From the NCBI RefSeq assembly GCF_020085105.1, contig NC_058045.1, positions 17,891,333-17,955,332 of the forward strand: a stretch of DNA of 64,000 nt, given 5' to 3'. The notes beneath the pieces are model-generated. The model saw nothing but the letters and a program-made list of their open reading frames with translations, was not told the origin of the DNA and searched no databases. A program made the position numbers and the translations under genes. How positions within the stretch are numbered: the first letter of the stretch is position 1; each line of letters begins with the position of its first letter. The DNA is from Siniperca chuatsi (Eukaryota > Chordata > Actinopteri > Centrarchiformes > Sinipercidae). Positions 54,906-64,000 of the stretch are shown here, in pieces.

Positions 54906-57900
54906 CACTGTGTCCTTGAAAAGGCTTATTGCTGCAGCTGGAACATCATGCGCTCTCCCATCTCCAACAGTTCTCTCTCACTGTTGCGCACACAGACACT
55001 TCTACTCACACACACACAAATGTGCAACACCCCCCCCCATTACTGCCAGCTTTTCTAACCTATTCTCCCCCCTTCTCTCCCATTTTTCCCAGCTTAGCAG
55101 AAGATGGGAAAGGCGTGAGATGGTTGACGGTGGTGAAAGAGGGCCACTAAAATGGCTGGCATTTTTACAGGACAACATAAATCAGAGTAGCACAGATACC
55201 AGAAGTTTATCCTCTTCATTTTTTTCTCTTTGAAAAAAGACTGTGCTTGTTTCATTTGAAAATACCATGAAAAAATCTGTGGGAAATATCAGCAGCTTGA
55301 TTGGGTTATGAACAAAAAAGCATTTACTTTATTCAGCTCTTTGTTGCAAGTACTCTGAATCTTAACTATTATCTTAAAAACTTTTCAAACAGATCCAGAT
55401 GCCAGAACCCAAAACAAAAGTGTAACCCCCCCTCCCCCAAAAAAGAGCCCTGGTCACACCCTAATACTAATTAGCACCTACAAATTTCGCGTATTTTTTC
55501 AACTGGATGCTCTCACACACTCTCTGGTAATAGGCGTATGAACAGATTTGTTCTGTTATAGTCTTGTTTCATCATCACATTTGGGTTTTACTTGCTCTTT
55601 CGCTCTGTTCGCTTCATATTTTTCCCCTTTTTCCTGTGTCTTTCCATGCCTAGGAGAGGTGCAGAAGAAGCCTGGGGCTGGAAGAACACTGTTCTCACTC
55701 TCTCTGTCGCTCACCCTCTCCCTTGCTCTCTCTATCACATACACATACATACGTACACACAAGGACACACATACATACACACATACTTGCTTCAGGCCCC
55801 TTTGCGTTTCAGCCCGCAGGTCAATCCTTACGAAACACAGTGAAATAATTTCTCAACTTCATCCTCTTTTACAATCAGTGCATAGATTTATAATGCAGTC
55901 GGGTCTGACCTAAGAACGTAAGCAAGTCTTAATAAATTGAGAAACTTTTTATTCTTTATTTCTGTAGTCAGCCCAAAGTGCCTCCCCCTTTCTCTCCACC
56001 TTATTTGTTATTTCTTGCTGTTAGGAAAGTTATTGAAAAAGTGATTGGGCTTTAAAAAATATGTTCAACATGAGCTGCTACACACAACACCTAGCAATGG
56101 CACTGCAGAACAGCTGTTGTACCTTCACCGTGCGTGGGATTTCACTGTGTTTTGTGCATGCCAGGGTGAATTTCTTGTCTCTTTTCTTTCTTGCAAGCGC
56201 AAGATGTTCCTATGATTCCATTTTGCAAGCGAATCATTTCATGGGTGTCACTACAAGTTGTGTTTTCTGCTTGAGCAAAGATATTGAAAAATCTTTTACT
56301 ACATCCATTTGTGGGTTATTGTCCAATCTATCTGATGTCAGTCTCCATTCCAGTCTTTCTCTAGTGCCTCTCCTTACTGTCTTGCTCTTTCTCCCTCCCT
56401 CTCATGACACCCACTCTTTACTTTTGCTGTTATTATCTCAGCCCTGCATACCTTAACAGCTCCCTCACTTCATTAGCTGTTCACATGGAGGAGAACATCC
56501 TTTTTATTCATGCCTCAATGGAGGGATAAATCAAAGTGATAAAAGGAAAGGAAAAGGGTTCACGGGCCTGTGCATCCTCCAGTAAGGGAGACTTGAAGGC
56601 TGTCTATTCTCGCCAGCTCTCCACAGGCACTTTTCTGGGTATGGGCTGGCTGTGGCTTGGTTGGACAGACAGTATGAGCATGAGCAGGAAGGGGAAAGCC
56701 CTCTTAGAGCTCTGGTTGAACTCTGTAAGAGAACGAAAGGAGGAAGAGGAAGGTAGCTTTACTTGGAGTCTCTTGGTTTGATGGGTTTTACAGTCTCTCT
56801 TTCCAATCTTTTATTCTCTAACTCTGTTCAAGGACTGTTGCAGAGTAGCAAGTGAAATAGTTTAAGAGTAAGACATAGCTATTTCTGCTTTGGCTATGCC
56901 TAAAAATCAATAGGAATATTCCTGAAAAAGCTACACTGTGTCCCTGAGTAGTTCCCTAACCCTCTGTACCCAACACCAGTCTTATCTGCCTCTCCCAGCT
57001 GGGCCTACGAGCATCAGAAATGTGGAGTGGTATAAAGCTTGGAATCAAAAAGCTTTAGATTCTGTGTGCATGTGCTGTGTGTGTGTGTTTTAGAGAGTAA
57101 GTGAGTGAGTGTGTGGGTACACAGGTTTTAATGCATCATATGTGTTTGTATATGTGTAGTATATCTGTGTGTGTGTTTACTGTATGTGTGTGAGGCCATA
57201 AACATGTCAGTGCCACTCAGGAATGGAAGGTGTGATGATCTCCCCTAGCTGCTGCTGTCAAAGTCATACATACCTTGTTTCCGGACTATGATGCATCAGG
57301 TCTGAACCATGTAGAACAAAGGATGGAGAAGGACAATTTGACACAGACAAATACTGGATGGTCAGTGGAGTCTACTCTAGAGGCTTAGGTGACAGAAGCT
57401 GCTATTCTCCCTCAGTTTCAGTCTTTTTCTCTCTCTGCCTCCCAAATGAATTTTATGTTGTTTCCTGCAAAGTGGGTTTCAAACTGCTCTCAACGAGAAT
57501 TGACAGAAATAGAAAAATCCACTGGGACATTTTATACCCCCAGCGGCATATACATTACAGGAACAATTATGTCAAAAAAGAGCAGTTCTGCTCAGTGTTC
57601 GACTAAACAGGACTTCAAGAGAGAAATGACTCTGGTTTCAACAGAGGTTCCAGAAACAGCACAGCCAATCCTTATGAGGATGAAGCACTTCTTTGATCAG
57701 TACTTAAGAGGCAAAAAGACCTTCTCTCCGTTTTAATTTCTGCCCGTCTTACCTGGGACTGGAGGCTAGAGCACAGCCAGGGAGGCAGGAGAAGAAAAGG
57801 CTGTGCACTTTGAAGTTATTGAAATGAGGGGAGGAACGGGCGGGAAATACCAGGGAGAGCTAAGTAAAGAACTTGTTGAGCTGCTGGAGAGGTTCACCCA

Positions 57901-60760
57901 AACTGTCAGCCTCAGCTCTCCGTATTTTTTTGGACTTGAAAGTGAGAATTTGACTTTAGCTTTGTGTCTCTTAGTAAATATAGTGTGCATTTTTCACCAT
58001 GTGTCAGATGCATACCAAACAGTTGTCCCCAATGTCACAGCAACATTTCTGTGATGGCCATACATTGCCTCTAATGAGACATGTCTGCTTGTGTTAACCT
58101 GTTTGCTAACTCAATATGGTATGGTTTATTCAGCAGTCAAGTGAAAAGCTGTCAGAATCTATTGATTCCTTGGATGAGAAATCCTGCAACAGCCATCACC
58201 CTGGGAGGCGTGTTGCACTTCTCTTAACCCCTGAGAGAATGGCTGTTCCTGACAGGGTCAGACTGATGTCATCTGCGAGCAGGCAGGACCTGACACCAGT
58301 GATAAGTGTAGGGAAAGCCTCTGAATAGAACCATGGGCATTGATGATGTTCAGCCTGTGAGGTTGTGGCAGAGCGTGGAACCTTCTAGAGCTGCATCCTC
58401 AAAGAAAAAAGGAGGAGAGCTTCGACGTCAAGGTCAGTGTGAGTCAGTCATAACTGAGGCTTGAGAATACGGAAAGAGCACAAGGGGAGGGAGACATGGA
58501 GGAGACAAGATTGTGACCTCTATCTGTCCAACAGAGCAGAATATTCTTTATAGTCAAAATAACAGTGTTGGGTTTGTTCATTCTGTCTGTGGCATTTCTA
58601 TTGTGCATATAGATTGCACTTAAGATTAACTTATATTGTGGTAGCCGCGGATGTGAACGTGGTGCACAGGTGGCACAGCGAGGTGTCTTATTCTTTTGTG
58701 TGCAGATGGACCTCATGCAATTTTGAGCAGGGGACATGAGTGATACCAGGGTGCAAGTCAAAACCTATTTTTGCGAGCTTTGCATTCTTTCTCCCTTTTA
58801 CTGGGAATGAAACCAAAGTCGACCAAATGTATTCAGAACTTCAAAACGAATAAAAGATGTCATTTCTTAATGTATGTAATACAAATGGCGAAAAAATACA
58901 ATCCTTCTTTGTGTCTGTTTTCAGGGACAGAAGGAATTTGTTAACTCAAATTCAGCAGTTTTCATACACACACACATACACGCATGCGTGCGCGCACACA
59001 CACACACACATGCGCGCGCACATGCTAGTATTTAGCACATGCTAGACAACTAGGACTTCACTTGCTAATTCCATATAAATTAGAGTGTAGATGTTTTGCA
59101 CCTCTCCTAGATCCCTTTGAGCACTAGATCTGTGTTCTCCCATTACTCTACTACTCCGTGCTTAATATTTTGTGTGTGTTTGTGCATGTGCCTATGTGTG
59201 TGGAAGGGGGTTATAGTGGCCTGGAAGGAGTTCGATTCATGCATGAATGTGTGTGTTTACAAAAGCCATAAACAACCTATACACAGAGAGTGTTTTTAAT
59301 AATCATCATGCAGCAGAATAGCTGCTTTGATGCATACAGCTCTCAGGCAATTTATTGTGACTTAGCAATTCTACACCAAATATTGGCTCTGGCCTGCATG
59401 ATGAAATGCTAACACATTTTTAACCACTTCGCTGTTTGATTCTTAGCTGTGCTGACAGGTGCGCATCACACAGCTGTAATATGAGGGGCATCAGCAAAAT
59501 ATTCCGGGATAGATTTGCAGAACCTGAGGGTGCAGCAAAGAGTTCATGTGCAATTTACGTGGTTAATATGCCGTTGAAAGCTGTACAGGGTCTCTGTGAT
59601 CGCGCGCGTGTGTATGTATGTGTGCGTGCGTGTACATATGAAAGCAGGATTGCTGCGGAACATTAATTAGTCCTGATATGTTTCCCATTTCATCCACAGC
59701 TGAACATTTCCTGTTCACAAACCTTGATCAACGTTCATTCATTTTAGCCCATTATACCCCCCCCATCTCTCTCTCTCCCATTCTGTCTGTCTCTCTTGGC
59801 TTGTGGATGTGTTAGCCATTACTCCGCTAATTTACACTGCAATGGGGAGAGGGAGAAATGAGCGGAGGGAGATGAGGAGGAGAACACAGAGCCTCGGTGC
59901 TCTCTTTCCTCGCGCCTGTCTGTTCTTCCTAATAGCTAAATGTTTTCTGCAGCTTGTTCATGTAACGCCAGCTTGAGAAGCTCTCATTGACAAAGAGCTT
60001 TAAGGATGAAATATAGCAAATTAAGTATGTTTAATCTGCCTTTCTGGGTAAAATAATGGAACTTTAAATGATGTATCATGGGGGGGTTTGGGAGCCTACC
60101 ACCACATTTGCTGTCAAAATTTGTCGAAGTTAAACAGCCCAGGTGTGCACTGATTGGAACTTATTCAAATTGGCTGACAATTTCTTGTTTCAAGTGTATC
60201 TAATCAGTTCGCTCCCATCCTAATTCTTTGATATGGCTGTTTGCTGTCAGTTATTTATTCTATTATATGTGTGTGTGTGTCTTGGAAAAGATTACATTAA
60301 AATTATAATAAATTAAAGACAGTTATGCTATATTAGAAGTTGAGATGGTCCAAATGGAAAAGACAAATTTAACAGGAAAATAGTCCACTGTCCTACTGAA
60401 AATAACATTTCAGGCTCTTCCAGAAATATGTCTCTCACCTGACCTACTTGTACCGAGACCTTCTAATAATGATAACATGACTTTTCTGAGACTTTTCTGG
60501 ATTTTTTTGCTTGAAAGGATTTTTTAAACATTTGTTTCCATTTTTTGCAGTTTGACACACACTAGGAAAAAGAAAATCCAGAAACCATAAATCCATAATT
60601 TGTGGTACATTTTTTTTTACACATATTATCAATAACAAATAGTATTAATAAAATAACTATAATATAAGACAGTACAGCTTTTAAATCATTTGCTCCCTTA
60701 TTCACAGGCAGAAAGTAGGCCATTGAGATCCTATAGAGTAGATGTAATTGTCACATTGTG

Positions 60761-60761
<1 letters not shown>

Positions 60762-60798
<37 letters not shown>
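60762..60798. repeat. (CA)18 microsatellite
   Basis: Uninterrupted CA tract. Confidence 0.95.
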
Positions 60799-60801
<3 letters not shown>

Positions 60802-61359
60802 TGTCCCAGTCATTCTCAAGGTCACTGCCCTCCCATCCTCCTCTCTGTTTGTCCCCATTTATCCCGGGTATAATGGGAAGTGCTGACTGGTTTAGGACAT
60901 ATATTTTACACCCCTGCCCTCCTGCCCATACAGGCTTTTGTGTATAAACCCTACATGGCTATATGCACGCTTTTGTGTTAAAAGTTTTGGATGTGTATTG
61001 ACTGTTGTCCAGCTATAATCAGTCTCATTCCACATAAAACATAGTAATGTGAAAAACTAAATACAGTATCTTAGCACTCCACATCATCAAACTTAATTTC
61101 TGCTTTCATTGAAACCATTCATTGTACAATGAAAGCATACTAGTGCAAAGTAGGTCTGAGGGAGAACATTGAGGTCAATAGTAGTGGTGGATGTACTTTT
61201 GTTTTACTTCCTCCTTCCTCTTTTCTTTAGCTGTGTGTGGCTGTATTAGGATGCCCCCTGGGGAAGAAATAAATAAATAAAAAAAAAAAAAGGGTAAGGG
61301 CAGTGAACCTGACCGACACATTCATATTTATTGTGTCTTCCTGGACTGAAACTGTCTTG

Positions 61360-61360
<1 letters not shown>

Positions 61361-61398
<38 letters not shown>
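61361..61398. repeat. (TG)18 microsatellite
   Basis: Uninterrupted TG tract. Confidence 0.95.
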
Positions 61399-63173
61399 GG
61401 GCAAATATAGGGTTAATGACTCCCAATGCCTGGGGTCTATAGCTGCCGTAACCCTGTCAGTTGGTGAGGCCAGGTAATTACCTTAGAATGACAGGTCTGG
61501 AGGTCTGTGTGTGTGTTTGTGTGTGTTTGCTTGTGTGTGTGCACTAGATGCGCTTGGGTGTACAATAAATGTGCACAGATAAGTGTGGATATGTATGCTT
61601 GCAGGTTTGTGCTTGCATGTGTTTATATGTGCATATGAAGGTGTGCATTGCATTGTGTGTCTGTATGTGTTTGCGGGTTATTTGGAGGGCTGGGTGAGAT
61701 AGGAGGTGGATGGAGAGCAGCAGCATTTCTTATCCTATTCAATTAGACAGGATATATTGACGTGTGCAGAGGACCACCTGCTTGTGTATGCAAAGCACAC
61801 AGCAAGGGGCTTCGCTTGACAGCTACACCCAAATGCACCCCTCCTCTAAGATCAGCACATATTGTTAGTGGGTAGACATTATTTTCCACCAAACAGACCT
61901 CTCCTCCCCTCTCCTCTCCTCTCTGTTAGTTTTAGAGTCTCAATACTCAGGCTCAACCAATTTATTGAATCAAGTCTGGAGTGAACACTGTAATGTTGCC
62001 GTAGTTACATACTGTTCACTTCCCCCAATAACATACATTTCTCCCTCTCTCAGGCATTTTTCACTGTTCTGTGTCTACTGTATTTCATTGTTTCATACAA
62101 CCAATATACAGTTTTTTTGTCCACATGTGATTTTCCTTTTTTTCAGTGTGTATGCATTAATCTCAGGTTCTTGTGAAGCAAAATCAGCTTCTATAATAGC
62201 AGCTATTGTATGTAAAGTGATGAGGCTCAAAGGGGTTGTTGCCATGCCTTTGCTAATGATCATAGACATTTCCTAAACAACCTCTCCACTTGTCTCTCCC
62301 CAGGCTGTTTGTTTTCTCTTCATGCTACACACTCATTTCATTTCTCCCCCTTCTATGCATCCTCTGTCCATTTCAGTGGTGCGTTTCTGTACAGTATGTG
62401 TGTGTATGGGTAGGTGTGCACCCCAAAATGTTTTTTGTCTGTGTCCCCGGAGATTTAAGCTACTCAGCTCCCGTCATGGTTCCACCACTGAGGTGGGATT
62501 TATCCAAGTATGTGTTCAAAACGACGCCTTCAGCACATCATATTACAGCGCCGTAATCCTCAGTGGGTTATACAGAGGAGGAGAGGAAGAAGAGAAAGAT
62601 TGAGGACAGAGAGGACAAGAATAAAGGTGTAGGAACAAAGGCAAGGGGCAGAAGGAAGAGGAAGAGAGGGGGAGAACATAGAAGGTTGGAAGATTACGAC
62701 AGAATCAGAGAGAATGAGTACAGAAGTTAAAACTGGATTACATGTTGTGTAAAGATCTAGTCATCAGAGTCTCCATTAGACTCTATTAATGCATGTTAGT
62801 GGCATTACTGCAGTACTACTACTCCAGACAGTGAAACCTCTATATAATGTTGGAAGTTTTAATGCAGAACTTTGAATTTGCTTGGTCTTTGATTGATAGT
62901 GTTTGGCAGAAAAAACATGTTGCTAAGCAGGAGTATAAATATTTGACTGATTTAGGATCATTAATGCATTCATAAAATGATGACTCCTATAATCTGCATT
63001 TAATAATCATAAGTCATGTTCAGTCAAGGTGTAAAAAAAAAAAAAAAAAGAGGTAAAGGCACACTCATCTGACCTGTTTTCCAGCAGTGTGTTTGTCTTT
63101 GTACGCACATATGCATGTACACAGCAAAGTCCTATTTTTCAAAGTATAGCTTGTATGTGTTGCTTTTAAGTAG

Positions 63174-64000
<827 letters not shown>

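Noticed and set aside
59930..60260. Non-repetitive stretch that looks like a possible conserved non-coding element
   Set aside because: The impression rests on absence of simple repeats only. Without alignment to other fish I cannot support it.

Overview
The window is nuclear DNA of a bony fish. It has intron-split vertebrate genes with GT/AG splice sites, an LDHA protein whose C-terminus (GVQKELTL) is of the teleost type, dense (CA)n/(GT)n microsatellites and typical fish transposons. Three protein-coding genes are supported. The species cannot be named from the sequence alone.

Layout: 1-590 holds the last exon and 3' end of tsg101 on the + strand. At 1665-2180 lies a solo LTR with a 5-bp target duplication. 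From about 2517 to 9890 on the - strand is a complete ldha gene: a non-coding exon 1 and seven coding exons giving 332 residues, with every splice phase matching and no disruption. Its TATA-like promoter at 9917-9924 is followed upstream by three ACGTG motifs within about 250 bp. tsg101 and ldha converge tail to tail, as they do in mammals. From 10.2 to 23.2 kb no gene is recognised; the most striking object is a perfect 20-bp-arm hairpin at 15826-15873. A 5'-truncated, nonsense-riddled LINE of L2/CR1 type lies on the - strand at about 23.24-25.59 kb. At 26646-26739 (+) is the first coding exon of brsk2 (SAD-A kinase), ending inside the glycine-rich ATP loop. The remaining 37 kb looks like intron 1 of brsk2.

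That intron contains a Tc1-like transposon (40415-41769) with IR/DR inverted repeats and an internal deletion, a TTAA-flanked foldback MITE (49064-49360) and a decayed relative (about 46075-46434), two copies of a second dispersed repeat (about 37.6 and 44.5 kb), a 30-bp exact direct repeat, many long (GT)n/(CA)n tracts, and at the right edge a (TATC)n tract running into more than 770 bp of nearly pure (TA)n.

The genes are metabolically and functionally unrelated (ESCRT-I sorting, anaerobic glycolysis, neuronal polarity kinase). No operon, defence system, CRISPR array or novel multi-gene system is visible. The points worth follow-up are regulatory and repeat-structural.
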